Shown here: one piece after another, positions 27,379 through 36,148 of the stretch
Numbering within the stretch: the stretch's first letter is position 1
Layout of the letters: every line of letters begins with the position of its first letter
Origin: Hyphomicrobiales bacterium
GTDB lineage: Bacteria > Pseudomonadota > Alphaproteobacteria > Rhizobiales > Beijerinckiaceae
Direction: 5' to 3'
Assembly (NCBI GenBank): GCA_900470775.1
Contig: UCBZ01000022.1
Coordinates: 80,991 to 144,990 of the forward strand
DNA length: 64,000 nt
Notes under the pieces: generated by a model
Databases searched by the model: none
Told to the model about the DNA's origin: nothing
The model's input: only the letters and a program-made list of their open reading frames with translations
Made by a program: the position numbers and the translations under genes

Positions 27379-28241
27379 CACTTCTGCCCCAGCATCTTGT
27401 CGAGCGGAATGATGCGGCCGACGAGCGCGAAGACCGCTATCACCGCGACCAAGAGCACGACGCCGACGGCGCTAGCCGCGCCCCACTGGTTGTAGAGCTC
27501 GACATTCCGGCTCACGACCATCGAGATCATGATGGTGCGGCCGCCGCCGAGCAGTTCCGGCGTGATGTAGAAGCCCAGCGTCAGCACGAAGACCAGCGTC
27601 AGCCCGGCGACGACGCCCGGCAGCGACAGCGGCAGGAAGACGCGCAGGAATGTGTGCAGCGGACCGCCGCCGAGGCTGGCGCCGGCCAGCATCAGTTCGC
27701 GCGGGATCTTCTGCATGGTCGAATAGAGCGGCAGCACCATGAAGGGCAGCAGGATGTGCACGGTCGCGATGACCGTGCCGAGCTCGTTATGGACCAGTGC
27801 CAGGGGCTCGCTGATCAGCCCGAAGCGTTCGAGCATCTGGTTGGTCACGCCGGTGCGCTGAAGCAGGACGAGCCAGGCATAGGCGCGCACCAGCACGCTG
27901 GTCCAGAACGGCAGGATGACGAAGCTCAGGATCAGCACGTCCCAGGGCCGCTTCACATGGGCGGCGGCATAGGCGACGGGGTAGCCCAGGATCAGCGTCA
28001 GCACCGTGACCATCAGCGCGATGCGGAAGGTCAGCGTGAAGCTGCGCCAGTAGATGTCCTCGCTGAAGATGCGGCGGTAGTGCTCCAGCGTGAAGCCGTT
28101 GTCGTAGACCGACTGCGTCATCAGCCAGCCGACCGGGATCACCACCAGGGCGACGATGACGATCACCGCAGGCGAGGCGAGCAGGAGCATCAGCCCCTGC
28201 TCGCGGCGCCGGTATCGGAGGGACGGGTCGATGACGCTCAT
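27378..28241 (-). CDS. potB: ABC transporter permease, PotB type
   Basis: 287-residue inner-membrane subunit, six predicted helices, with the EAA-type loop LMLAGASLGGGPLHTFLRVF near residues 190-210 and a long periplasmic N-terminal loop. ATG 28241 is preceded by AGGA at 8 nt; the frame extends six residues further upstream. It is translationally coupled to potC. A 104-bp palindromic repeat separates it from potD, which may lower expression of the permeases relative to the binding protein. Confidence 0.9.
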   Translation of the reverse strand: MSVIDPSLRYRRREQGLMLLLASPAVIVIVALVVIPVGWLMTQSVYDNGFTLEHYRRIFSEDIYWRSFTLTFRIALMVTVLTLILGYPVAYAAAHVKRPWDVLILSFVILPFWTSVLVRAYAWLVLLQRTGVTNQMLERFGLISEPLALVHNELGTVIATVHILLPFMVLPLYSTMQKIPRELMLAGASLGGGPLHTFLRVFLPLSLPGVVAGLTLVFVLTLGFYITPELLGGGRTIMISMVVSRNVELYNQWGAASAVGVVLLVAVIAVFALVGRIIPLDKMLGQK

Positions 28242-28277
28242 GGTGTCTTTCCTACCCACCGAATTTCTCTCGCTCCG

Positions 28278-28381
28278 GTCATCCCGGGCGACCGCAGGGA
28301 GACCCGGGATCCATTCCTGAACATCACTGTCCTGCGCTCAGGCATGGATCCCGGATCTCGCTGCGCTACGTCCGGGATGAC
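28278..28381. repeat. Intergenic palindrome, family A, copy 1
   Basis: A 104-bp element between potD and potB. The outer arms are GTCATCCCGGGC and the inverted GTCCGGGATGAC, with inner arms around GGATCCATTCCTGA and TCAGGCATGGATCC. The transcript would fold into a long stem interrupted by small loops. Related copies occur at 51982, 54119 and 55965. Confidence 0.85.
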
Positions 28382-28403
28382 GGCGCGGGGATGGATGAGC
28401 GGC

Positions 28404-29468
28404 TCACTTCTGCGCGAAGGAGAGCCAGCGCTTCTCGGCGGCTTCGCCGGCGGCCGAGGTCCACCAGGCATAGGACATCAGGGCCTGGACCTTGGCGTTT
28501 GCCGGCGCGCTCGGCAGTTCGCCGACGCGGGCTGCGGGAATGACGCCGGTGTCGTAGGCCTTGGGGTTGGCCGGGCCGTAGTCGATATGCAGCGGCAGAT
28601 TGGCCTGATGCACGGGATCGACCGCCTCGTTGAGGAACTTGATCGCGGTCGGCAGGTTCGGGGCGCCCTTGAGCACGCACAGCGAGGTGCTCTGCAGGAT
28701 GCCCTGGTTGTAGGTGTAGGCGACCTTGGCGCCTTCCTTCGTCAGCGCTGAGATGCGGCCGTTCCAGGCCATCACCATGTCGACCTCGCCGTCGTTGAGA
28801 AGCTGGGCGGACTGGGCGCCCGAGGTCCACCAGACCGTGATGTGCGGCTTGATCTCCTCGAGCTTCTTGAAGGCCCGGTCGACGTCGAGCGGGTAGAGCT
28901 TGTCGGCCGGGACGCCGTCAGCCATCAGGGCTGCTTCCAGCGTGGCGAGCGGGTTGTTGCGCAGCGAGCGCCGGCCGGGGAACTTCTTCACGTCCCAGAA
29001 ATCGGCCCAGGTCTTGGGCGCTGTCGCCGCATCGGGGAATTTCTTCAGGCTGTAGCCCATGACGCTGGAATAGAACTCGTAGGCGACCGAATAGTCGCTA
29101 CGATATTCCGCCGGCATCGCGGCTGCGTTGGGGATCTTGCTGAAGTCGAGCTTCTCGAGGATGCCCTGCTCGCCGCCGCGCAGGCAGAAATTGGTGGCGA
29201 CATCGACGACGTCCCAGCTCGGCTTCCCCGTCGCGACCTGCGAACGCATGATCGGCCAGGCGTCCGGCACGCTGTCCTGGTTGATGGTGATGCCGAGCTT
29301 CTTGGCTGATGGATCGAGGATCGCGATGGTCTGCGCCTTCTGGTAGGCGCCGCCCTGCGAGACGAACATGATCTGTTCGGCGGCTTGGGCGGAGAGTGGG
29401 CTCAGCAGAGCCAGGGACAGGCCGGCAGTGGCGCAGGCGGTCCGGAAGGTCAGGCGTCTTTGCGGCAT
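28404..29468 (-). CDS. potD: ABC transporter substrate-binding protein, PotD type
   Basis: Periplasmic receptor, 354 residues, signal peptide ending at SAQA near residue 29. The mature protein has the polyamine-binding-family pattern (EQIMFVSQGGAYQKAQ, KPSWDVVDVATNF, then NDGEVDMVMAWNGRISAL). Acidic and aromatic residues such as Trp-Asn of VMAWNGR occupy the ligand region of this family. Possible ligands are putrescine, spermidine or similar amines. It lies 37 bp downstream of the PuuB-like flavoenzyme gene and heads the transport part of a six-gene operon starting at potA. Confidence 0.9.
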   Translation of the reverse strand: MPQRRLTFRTACATAGLSLALLSPLSAQAAEQIMFVSQGGAYQKAQTIAILDPSAKKLGITINQDSVPDAWPIMRSQVATGKPSWDVVDVATNFCLRGGEQGILEKLDFSKIPNAAAMPAEYRSDYSVAYEFYSSVMGYSLKKFPDAATAPKTWADFWDVKKFPGRRSLRNNPLATLEAALMADGVPADKLYPLDVDRAFKKLEEIKPHITVWWTSGAQSAQLLNDGEVDMVMAWNGRISALTKEGAKVAYTYNQGILQSTSLCVLKGAPNLPTAIKFLNEAVDPVHQANLPLHIDYGPANPKAYDTGVIPAARVGELPSAPANAKVQALMSYAWWTSAAGEAAEKRWLSFAQK

Positions 29469-29505
29469 GGTTCTTATCCCCTGTTGTTGGATCGGATCTT
29501 CGAAG

Positions 29506-30819
29506 CTACCGTCCGATCGCGTCTAGAAACTGGTACCAGCCGGCGACCATGCGGACGGCCGGCTCTCGAAGCGGATAAAGCGGGACGCTGCGCATGCGGC
29601 TTATGTCGAGCAGGCCGACATCGGGCCGTTCGCCTCGGGCGAAGGCGGCGAGATGGCGCCCCATCAGGCTCGACATCGCGACGCCGGCGCCATTGTAGCC
29701 CATGGCCAGCATGACGCGGTCGTCGACGCGGCCGACATGCGGCACGGAATCGAGCGTCATCGCGACGAGCCCCGACCAGCGATAGGCGAGGCTGATATCG
29801 GCGACCTGCGGGAAGATGCCGACCATGGCCTTGTGCAAAGCGCGAAAGGCTGCCGGCGAGTCGGTCTTGCCGAAGGCGCCGCGGCCGCCGAAGACGATGC
29901 GGTCATCGACCATGCGGAACCAGCGCATCATTCGCTTGGTCTCGGTGTAGGTGCGTTGCGTCGGCATGACGCTGGCCGCGAGATTGGGCGCGAGCTTTTC
30001 CGTGGCGATGATCGCGCTGCGGAAGGGGATCAGGGTGCGTTGGTAGGCTTTCGTTGCCGGGGTCAGGTCGGAATAGCTGTTGGTGGCGATGATCGCCTGC
30101 TTGGCCCGGACCACACCGCCCGGCGTCTCGACGAGAACGCCGTCGCCCTCCCGGCGCAGGCGCAAGGCGGGCGTTTCGGCATGGATCGGAATGCCGCGCT
30201 TGGCGACGCCCTCAGTCAGTCCGTGTAGGTAGTTCAGCGGGTGAATGCCGCCGGAGCCGGCATTCAGGACGCCGCCGACGAAGCCGGATGAGCCGGTCTC
30301 CTCGCGAACCTGCTCCGCACTGAGCACGGACATGGTGGTGTCGCCCAGTTCGCTGCGAAGCCAGTCGGCCTCCTTCACGGCATAGGCCAGCGTCTCGTGG
30401 TTATGCGCCGCCTTGACCTGGCCCGAGCGCGTCAGATTGGCGGCGTCGATGCCGTGGGTTGCGACCAGCTCGGAGACGATATCGGTGGCTTCCAGGGCGA
30501 TATCGTACATGCGCTTGGCCATCGGCTTGCCGTGGGCGGCGGCGATGGCGGGGAATGACACCCTGAACTTGGCGGTGACGACGCCGCCATTGCGGCCGCT
30601 CGCACCCCAGCCGGGGCGGTTGGCCTCCAGCACGATGGGGGACAGGCCGCTCTCGGCGAGATGATGCGCCGCCGAGAGTCCGGTATAGCCGGCACCGATG
30701 ATGACGACATCGGCCTGGGCATCGCCTGCCAAGGCTGGCGGCGCGCGCAATGGCGTCGCCGTCGCGCCCCATAGCGAGGGGGCGGCTTCCAGCGACTGCC
30801 AGGCGGGGGCGCTGCTCAA
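29506..30819 (-). CDS. puuB: FAD-dependent amine oxidoreductase, DAO family (PuuB-like, copy 2)
   Basis: 437-residue flavoenzyme. The FAD motif ADVVIIGAGYTGLSAAHHLAE is at about residues 36-56 and RPGWGASGRNGGVVTAKF follows near 70. A C-terminal LDSVPHVGRVDDRVMLAMGYNG is the second FAD contact. The pattern fits gamma-glutamylputrescine oxidase (PuuB/OrdL), although gamma-glutamylputrescine synthetase is not in the window. No ATG occurs before the FAD motif; TTG 30819, 4 bp after the HAD stop, is the probable start, with GGAG 9 nt before it. Confidence 0.86.
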   Translation of the reverse strand: MSSAPAWQSLEAAPSLWGATATPLRAPPALAGDAQADVVIIGAGYTGLSAAHHLAESGLSPIVLEANRPGWGASGRNGGVVTAKFRVSFPAIAAAHGKPMAKRMYDIALEATDIVSELVATHGIDAANLTRSGQVKAAHNHETLAYAVKEADWLRSELGDTTMSVLSAEQVREETGSSGFVGGVLNAGSGGIHPLNYLHGLTEGVAKRGIPIHAETPALRLRREGDGVLVETPGGVVRAKQAIIATNSYSDLTPATKAYQRTLIPFRSAIIATEKLAPNLAASVMPTQRTYTETKRMMRWFRMVDDRIVFGGRGAFGKTDSPAAFRALHKAMVGIFPQVADISLAYRWSGLVAMTLDSVPHVGRVDDRVMLAMGYNGAGVAMSSLMGRHLAAFARGERPDVGLLDISRMRSVPLYPLREPAVRMVAGWYQFLDAIGR

Positions 30820-30823
30820 GGGC

Positions 30824-31525
30824 TCAGGCTCCGGCCTCGACCGCGTCGGCGAGCGCCGCCAGGGTCGGGAAATGATAGTCCGGCTTGGTCAGTTCGGGCA
30901 CGGCCGGCGTGCCGCCGAAGCCCTTCTGGCCCTGGCGCCGCTCGATCCAGCAGGTGGTGTAGCCGAGCGACTTGGCGACGCCGATGTCGTGGTACTGGCT
31001 CTGGGCGACGTGCAGGATCTCCTCCTGCTTGTAGCCGAAGGCGGATTGCCGGCCGCGATTGAAGGCGAAGAACAGTGGGTCGGGCTTGGGATGGATGGCC
31101 TCGTCGGCGGTGACGCTGTCGTGGAACGGGTTGCCCAGCGTGTGCGAATAGAAGGCGAAGGTCGAGCGGTCGGCATTGGTCATCGCGACCAGCCGGAAAT
31201 GCTTGCGCAGCCGCGACAGCGCCTCGACGGAATCCGGGAAGGCCGGGTGCTGCAGGATGGCGTATTGGAAGGAATCGGCCGAAGCCTCGTCGGCGGGCAG
31301 GCCGAGTTCGGGAGCGAGGTGGAGATAGACCCGCTTCATCGCCTCGCTGGAGCGATCGTAATTGAGCTCGCGTCCTTTCAGATAGGGTCCGAAGATCTCG
31401 TCGTCGGTCAGCTCGGCGGCGGCCGCGCCGCCGATGCGGCGGACCGCGTTCAGGACGCCGCTCTCGAAATCGATCAGCGTGCCGACGACGTCGAATGTGA
31501 GAACCTTGAAGTCTTTGAGAGCCAT
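30824..31525 (-). CDS. Haloacid dehalogenase-like (HAD) hydrolase, type II
   Basis: 233-residue HAD-superfamily hydrolase. Motif I is FDVVGTLIDF with nucleophile Asp12, motif II is LVAMTNADRS, the lysine of motif III is in AIHPKPDPLFF, and motif IV falls in LHVAQSQYHDIGVAKS. The layout matches 2-haloacid dehalogenase type II, but most relatives are phosphatases or uncharacterised. ATG 31525 was chosen over the longer frame to 31642, which overlaps potA's intergenic space without family pattern. Inside the pot-puuB operon it may remove phosphate or halide from a side-product. Confidence 0.86.
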   Translation of the reverse strand: MALKDFKVLTFDVVGTLIDFESGVLNAVRRIGGAAAAELTDDEIFGPYLKGRELNYDRSSEAMKRVYLHLAPELGLPADEASADSFQYAILQHPAFPDSVEALSRLRKHFRLVAMTNADRSTFAFYSHTLGNPFHDSVTADEAIHPKPDPLFFAFNRGRQSAFGYKQEEILHVAQSQYHDIGVAKSLGYTTCWIERRQGQKGFGGTPAVPELTKPDYHFPTLAALADAVEAGA

Positions 31526-31574
31526 GGTCGATTTCTCTTGTGGCTGAACAGGTCGGGAAGCCGATGGCGGAACG

Positions 31575-32660
31575 TCAGCCGTCTGCCTTCGGCACGATGA
31601 TCGTGTCCTGCGGGTGGAGGCTGATCTGGACGGTCTCGCCAATCGGAGGGATGCGGCGGGCTGCTTCGTAATGGCTGGGCTGGCGCAGGCTAAGCGGCGT
31701 GCCGTCCTCCAGCGCCAGGAAGACTCGCAGGCTCTCGCCCTGGAAGACGATGTCGGTGACGCGGGCGGAGAAGCGGTTGCGCTCGGGCGAATGGGTGCCG
31801 TCCTCGATCAGAAGCTTCTCGGTCTGGATCGCCAGCACGAGGTCGCCTTGGGGCGGAAGCGGGCGGCTGGTCCTGAGGATTGCGCCGCCAAGCGAGACGC
31901 TGTCGCCGCCGAGGCGCTCGACCGGCAGTAGCGTCGCCTCGCCGATGAAGCTCGCCACAAAGGCGTTGGCGGGGTGGTCGTGCAGGCGCTCGGGCTTGTC
32001 GATCTGGACGAGCTTGCCGTCCTTGAGGATCGCGACCCGGTCGCTCATCGTCAACGCCTCGCGCTGGTCGTGGGTGACGTAGATGATTGTGGCGCCGAGC
32101 CGCTTGTGGAGCTGGCGCAGTTCGATCTGCATGGTCTCGCGGAGCTGCTTGTCGAGAGCCGAGAGCGGCTCGTCCATCAGGATCAGCCGTGGCTCGAAGA
32201 TCATGGCGCGTGCGAGCGCGACGCGCTGGCGCTGGCCACCCGAGAGCTGGCCGATGCCGCGTTCCTCATATCCGGCGAGATCGACCATCGCGAGCGCCGC
32301 CTTGACGCGCTCGGCATAGGTCGATTTCGGCAGGCGGCGCGCCCGCAAGGGGAAGGCGACGTTCTCGCCGACGCTCATATGCGGGAAGAGCGCATAGTTC
32401 TGGAAGACGATGCCAATGTCGCGCTTGTGCGGCGGCGTGAAGGTGACGTCCCGGCCACCGAACAGGATGGTTCCGGCCGAGGGCTGGATGAAGCCGCCGA
32501 GGATGCCGAGAAGGGTCGTCTTGCCTGAGCCGGAGGGGCCGAGCAGCGAGACGAATTCCTGAGGCGCGATGTCGAGCGAGACGTCGTCCAATGCCCGCAC
32601 CGATCCGTAGATCTTGCTGGCAGACCGGATCTCGACGCGTTCGCCGCCACTCTTCGCCAT
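31575..32660 (-). CDS. potA: ABC transporter ATP-binding protein, PotA type
   Basis: 361-residue ATPase powering the PotBCD-type importer. Walker A GPSGSGKTT (41-49), Q-loop FQNYALFP (86-93), signature LSGGQ (139-143), Walker B LILMDEP (159-165) and switch His in VTHDQREA are intact. A C-terminal TOBE-type regulatory region covers about residues 280-355. ATG 32660 follows GGGAG at 7-8 nt. It is the first gene of the operon potA-HAD-puuB-potD-potB-potC and lies opposite a LysR regulator, with an ATAAG-N5-CTTAT operator in the gap. Confidence 0.93.
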   Translation of the reverse strand: MAKSGGERVEIRSASKIYGSVRALDDVSLDIAPQEFVSLLGPSGSGKTTLLGILGGFIQPSAGTILFGGRDVTFTPPHKRDIGIVFQNYALFPHMSVGENVAFPLRARRLPKSTYAERVKAALAMVDLAGYEERGIGQLSGGQRQRVALARAMIFEPRLILMDEPLSALDKQLRETMQIELRQLHKRLGATIIYVTHDQREALTMSDRVAILKDGKLVQIDKPERLHDHPANAFVASFIGEATLLPVERLGGDSVSLGGAILRTSRPLPPQGDLVLAIQTEKLLIEDGTHSPERNRFSARVTDIVFQGESLRVFLALEDGTPLSLRQPSHYEAARRIPPIGETVQISLHPQDTIIVPKADG

Positions 32661-32727
32661 TGCCTGCTCCCGTTGCGATACAGCGACACCGCGCAAGCGC
32701 GTGGGCAAAGACCGATCTCGTGCCCGA

Positions 32728-32746
32728 CCATAAGTCGCTCTTATGG
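32728..32746. promoter_or_regulatory. LysR-type operator in the potA / lysR divergent region
   Basis: CCATAAG and CTTATGG flank a 5-nt spacer (TCGCT), a perfect 7-bp inverted repeat containing the LysR T-N11-A box and the ATAA-N7-TTAT pattern known for OccR-like regulators. It is 68 bp upstream of potA and 142 bp upstream of lysR. The adjacent LysR protein is the likely ligand. Confidence 0.65.
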
Positions 32747-32887
32747 GGCTGGCCTTTTGACCGATCCGCCGACAGTGCGGACCTCTGTGTGCCCATCACC
32801 GCAAGCTGCATTCGACAGGGCCATCAAACGGGATTTCACCCAATGGCGGCAATTGCCAAATAATCAGGAGAAACATAACTTGATGTC

Positions 32888-33838
32888 ATGTCTGAGCTGC
32901 GACGCATGGTGTCTTCGAGCAATGCGCTCTTCGTCTTCGAAGCGGCGGCGCGCAGCGGCAGTTTCACGCGGGCGGCGGATGAGTTGAACGTCACCCAGCC
33001 CGCGGTGAGCCGGATGTTGTCGCGCTTCGAGAGCTATCTCGGCCTGCGCCTGTTCGAGCGCAGCGGCAAGGGTGCGGTGCTGACGCCCGAGGGCGAAATC
33101 CTCTACCGGCGCGTCGCCGACGGCTTCCGCAGCATCGAGGCCGGCCTGCGCGAGGTCGAGCAGTTGCGCGGTGGCAAGGAGACGGTGACGATCTCGGTGT
33201 CATCCGCTTTCACGACGCATTGGCTGATGCCGCGCATGGATCGCTTCCAACAGCGCTTCCCGAGCGTCGATCTGCGCTTCCAGATGATCGCCGGGTCGCT
33301 GCGCGGCGTGGTCGAGAATGTCGATCTCGGCATGCGCTTCGTCGCGACCGACGAGCCTGTTCCGGCCGAGGCGCTGATTGTCCGCGAAGTCATGCTGCCG
33401 GTGTGCAGCCCGGGCTATCGCTGCGAGCCGGGCGCCGCCGAACCGGCCGCCAGCGGCAACACTGTGATCCAGCTGACGGATTCTCCTTCCGACTGGGCGA
33501 GCCAGTATGCGCCCTTCGACACCGGGCGCGCAGGGCCTATCAAGGCGCTGACCTTCTCGGACTATGCGGTGGTGGTGCAGGCGGCTCTGCTGGGGCAAGG
33601 CATTGCCTTCGGCTGGATCACCGTCGTCGCCCATGCCCTGATGTCAGGTGCGCTGGTTCCCGCGGCAGACCGGCTGACCATCGGCGAGCGTCTCTGCGTG
33701 CTGCTGACGCCGCGCAACCGGCCGGCGCGGCCGATCGTGCGCGAGATCCGCGACTGGATCATCGCGGAATTGCGGGCGGAGATTGCGGCCATCGACCGGC
33801 TGCACCCGGCGCTGGGGCTGAAGGCGGCGGTGGCCTGA
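32888..33838 (+). CDS. LysR-family regulator (GcvA-like), divergent from the pot operon
   Basis: 316 residues with the opening NALFVFEAAARSGSFTRAADELNVTQPAVS typical of GcvA-type LysR proteins, given here as FEAAARSGSFTRAADELNVT for the helix-turn-helix at about residues 18-37. The effector domain starts near residue 95 (VTISVSSAFTTHWLMPRM). It is divergent from potA across 227 bp and convergent with the aldehyde dehydrogenase gene, so control of the amine importer and possibly the flanking oxidation genes is likely. The inducer is unknown. Confidence 0.88.
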   Translation: MSELRRMVSSSNALFVFEAAARSGSFTRAADELNVTQPAVSRMLSRFESYLGLRLFERSGKGAVLTPEGEILYRRVADGFRSIEAGLREVEQLRGGKETVTISVSSAFTTHWLMPRMDRFQQRFPSVDLRFQMIAGSLRGVVENVDLGMRFVATDEPVPAEALIVREVMLPVCSPGYRCEPGAAEPAASGNTVIQLTDSPSDWASQYAPFDTGRAGPIKALTFSDYAVVVQAALLGQGIAFGWITVVAHALMSGALVPAADRLTIGERLCVLLTPRNRPARPIVREIRDWIIAELRAEIAAIDRLHPALGLKAAVA

Positions 33839-33848
33839 GCGGGCCCGT

Positions 33849-35318
33849 TCAGCCGCCGATGTCGATCAGCACCGTCTTGTGCCGGAGGTTGGCTTCGACC
33901 GCCTGCCGGCCGAGATCCTTGCCGATGCCGGAGCTCTTGTAGCCGCCTGTCGGCAGGATAAAGTCGAGCGTGCGGCTGTAGCGGTTGATCCAGACCGTGC
34001 CTGCCTTGAGCGCGCGCATCGCCCGCAGGCCACGGCCGAGATCGGCGGTGTAGACGCCCGCCGCCAAGCCGTATTCGGGATGGTCGGCCAAAGCCAGGCC
34101 CTCTTCGTCATCGTCGAAGGCCTGGATCGTCAGCACCGGGCCGAAGATTTCCTCGCGCACGGCGGCGGTTTCTGCGGTGACGTTTCCGAGCAGCGTCGGC
34201 TGGTAGAAGGCGCCGCCATATCCCTCGATGCGGCCGCCTCCGAGTAGGCATTCGGCGCCCTGCCGGCTGCTTTCGGCGAGGATGCGATCGATGCGGCGGG
34301 CCTGCGTTTCCGAGATGATCGGAGCGTAGCCTGTCGCAGCCTTCCAGGTCGGGCCCGGCGTCACAGTCGCGAGCTTGCCCTTCAGCCGCTCGACCAGTTC
34401 GGCCATCACGGCGCGCTGCACGATCAGGCGGGAGCCGGCGACGCAGGCCTGGCCCGCATTGCCGATCAGCGAGCCGGCGACGCAGGCGGCGGTCTTGTCC
34501 AGATCGGCATCGGCGAAGACGAGCTGCGGGCTTTTTCCGCCGAGCTCCAGCGTCACCGGCTTGATGCCACTTTCGGCCGCCGCCTTCATCACGGCGATGC
34601 CGGTGCGCGTCGAGCCGGTGAAGGAGAGCTTGGCGATGGCGGGATGGCGCGAGAGCGCGTCGCCCGTGACCATGCCGTTGCCCTGCACGACGTTGAAGAT
34701 GCCAGCGGGAATGCCGGCCTCGACGGCGAGCTCCGCCAGTCGCACCGTTGAGAAGGGCGTCAGTTCCGACGGTTTGAGCACGATGGCGTTGCCGGCGGCC
34801 AGCGCCGGCCCGACCTTCCATGAGGCCATGCTGAGCGGGAAGTTCCAGGGCGTGATCGCACCGACGACGCCATAGGGCTCGGAGACGATCAGGCCGAGAT
34901 GGTCGTGGCGGGTCGCGGCCACATCGCCGCCGAGCTTGTCGGCCCATTCCGAGAAGAAGCGGATGCCCTCGGCAACGCTGGCGACGTCGCCGGTCACGGC
35001 TTGGGCGATCGGCCGGGTCGAGCCGACAGCCTCGAGCCGGCCGAGCTCGACCGCGCGCTCCTCGATCAGATCGGCCCAGCGGCGCATGGCGCGAGCGCGC
35101 TCGCGCGGAGGCCGCGTCGCCCAGCCGCTGCCTGCCACGGCCCGGGTCGCGTCGGCGACGGCGCGGTCGACGGTCTCGGCCGTGGCGACGGGGAGATCGG
35201 CATAGTCGACAAGGTCGGAGGGCCGAGCGACGGGGATGCGCTCGCCCTCCGAGACGTTTCGGCCGCCGATGTAATGGCCGGTCGAGAAGGCAATCGAGTC
35301 CGGCGCGAAATCGCTCAT
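33849..35318 (-). CDS. NAD(P)-dependent aldehyde dehydrogenase (PuuC/GabD-like)
   Basis: 489-residue aldehyde dehydrogenase. Catalytic residues are all visible: Asn159 in TPWNFP, Lys182 in LKPSE, Glu258 in LELGGKSP and Cys292 in GQACVAGSR. It would oxidise the aminoaldehyde released by the PuuB-like flavoenzymes or the aminotransferase to an amino acid such as 4-aminobutyrate, but the exact aldehyde is not decided by sequence. It is the last gene of a minus-strand run starting at 40286 and sits 5 bp after the second HAD gene, with which it must be co-transcribed. Confidence 0.9.
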   Translation of the reverse strand: MSDFAPDSIAFSTGHYIGGRNVSEGERIPVARPSDLVDYADLPVATAETVDRAVADATRAVAGSGWATRPPRERARAMRRWADLIEERAVELGRLEAVGSTRPIAQAVTGDVASVAEGIRFFSEWADKLGGDVAATRHDHLGLIVSEPYGVVGAITPWNFPLSMASWKVGPALAAGNAIVLKPSELTPFSTVRLAELAVEAGIPAGIFNVVQGNGMVTGDALSRHPAIAKLSFTGSTRTGIAVMKAAAESGIKPVTLELGGKSPQLVFADADLDKTAACVAGSLIGNAGQACVAGSRLIVQRAVMAELVERLKGKLATVTPGPTWKAATGYAPIISETQARRIDRILAESSRQGAECLLGGGRIEGYGGAFYQPTLLGNVTAETAAVREEIFGPVLTIQAFDDDEEGLALADHPEYGLAAGVYTADLGRGLRAMRALKAGTVWINRYSRTLDFILPTGGYKSSGIGKDLGRQAVEANLRHKTVLIDIGG

Positions 35319-35323
35319 CGGGT

Positions 35324-35992
35324 TCAGAGCCCGACCAGACCTGGCAGCTGCGCGATGCTGGTGATCTCGGTGTAGTCGTAGCCGCCAACGCCGGGCTCAT
35401 GGCCGCGGTTCACGAGGACGCGCCGGCCGATCTTCATGTCATAGGCGGTCATCAGGTCGTAGCGCAGGCTCGACGAGCAGTGCATCACATCGGCTGGCGC
35501 GCAACCGAGGCTGTCGAACATGTACTCGAAGGCGCGCTGCAGCGGCTTGTAGGCCTGTGCCTCCTGCGCCGTGTAGGCGGCATGGAAAGGCGCGCCGAGC
35601 TTGACCATCGAATGAGGGATCAGGTCGATCATCGAATTCGAGAGGACCACGAGCGGGATCGTGCCGCCAATCCTTGCAAGGCCGCCGGGCACGTCGGGAT
35701 GCGGGATCCAGCTCGGAATCTCCGCATAGATCGCCGCCGCATCGGCCGGATCGAAGGGAATGTTCCAGACCTTGCAACTCCGCTCGATGGCATTCGCGAT
35801 CACCTGATCGAAGGGCTTCCAGGCGCCGAGAACCTCATCGAGGCGGTAGCCGCGGAAGCTTTCGACGAAACCGTCGAGCACCGGGGGCGAGAGCCTTCCG
35901 CCATAGACGCGGCGCGCGGCCGGGCCCATCTGGAAATCGATCAGCGTGCCGTAGCAATCGAAGGTGATGAATTTCGGCCGCCAGATGGTCAT
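35324..35992 (-). CDS. HAD-superfamily hydrolase, type II (copy 2)
   Basis: 222-residue HAD protein. Motif I FDCYGTLIDF carries the nucleophile Asp12, motif II is LVVLSNSM, the motif III Lys is in EAQAYKPLQRAF, and motif IV is replaced by HCSSSLRYDLMTAYDM. It is related to the HAD protein at 30824 but clearly diverged. Its position between aldehyde dehydrogenase and DAO flavoenzymes mirrors the first HAD gene inside the pot-puuB operon, so both may clean up the same kind of intermediate. ATG 35992 was preferred to the longer frame to 36091. Confidence 0.85.
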   Translation of the reverse strand: MTIWRPKFITFDCYGTLIDFQMGPAARRVYGGRLSPPVLDGFVESFRGYRLDEVLGAWKPFDQVIANAIERSCKVWNIPFDPADAAAIYAEIPSWIPHPDVPGGLARIGGTIPLVVLSNSMIDLIPHSMVKLGAPFHAAYTAQEAQAYKPLQRAFEYMFDSLGCAPADVMHCSSSLRYDLMTAYDMKIGRRVLVNRGHEPGVGGYDYTEITSIAQLPGLVGL

Positions 35993-36148
35993 GATCCGCT
36001 CGCTTCGCTGCAGGGCGGAGGATACCGCCGGTGAGACAAGGCTAGCCGTGTGGCGCGGTGGCGGGCGCGGATTTGCGGGCGGGGTGCCCAAGATTATGCC
36101 GATGGCAACCGCCTTGGCGGCATGGATTGCCGCCTTGGTGGCGCCGTG

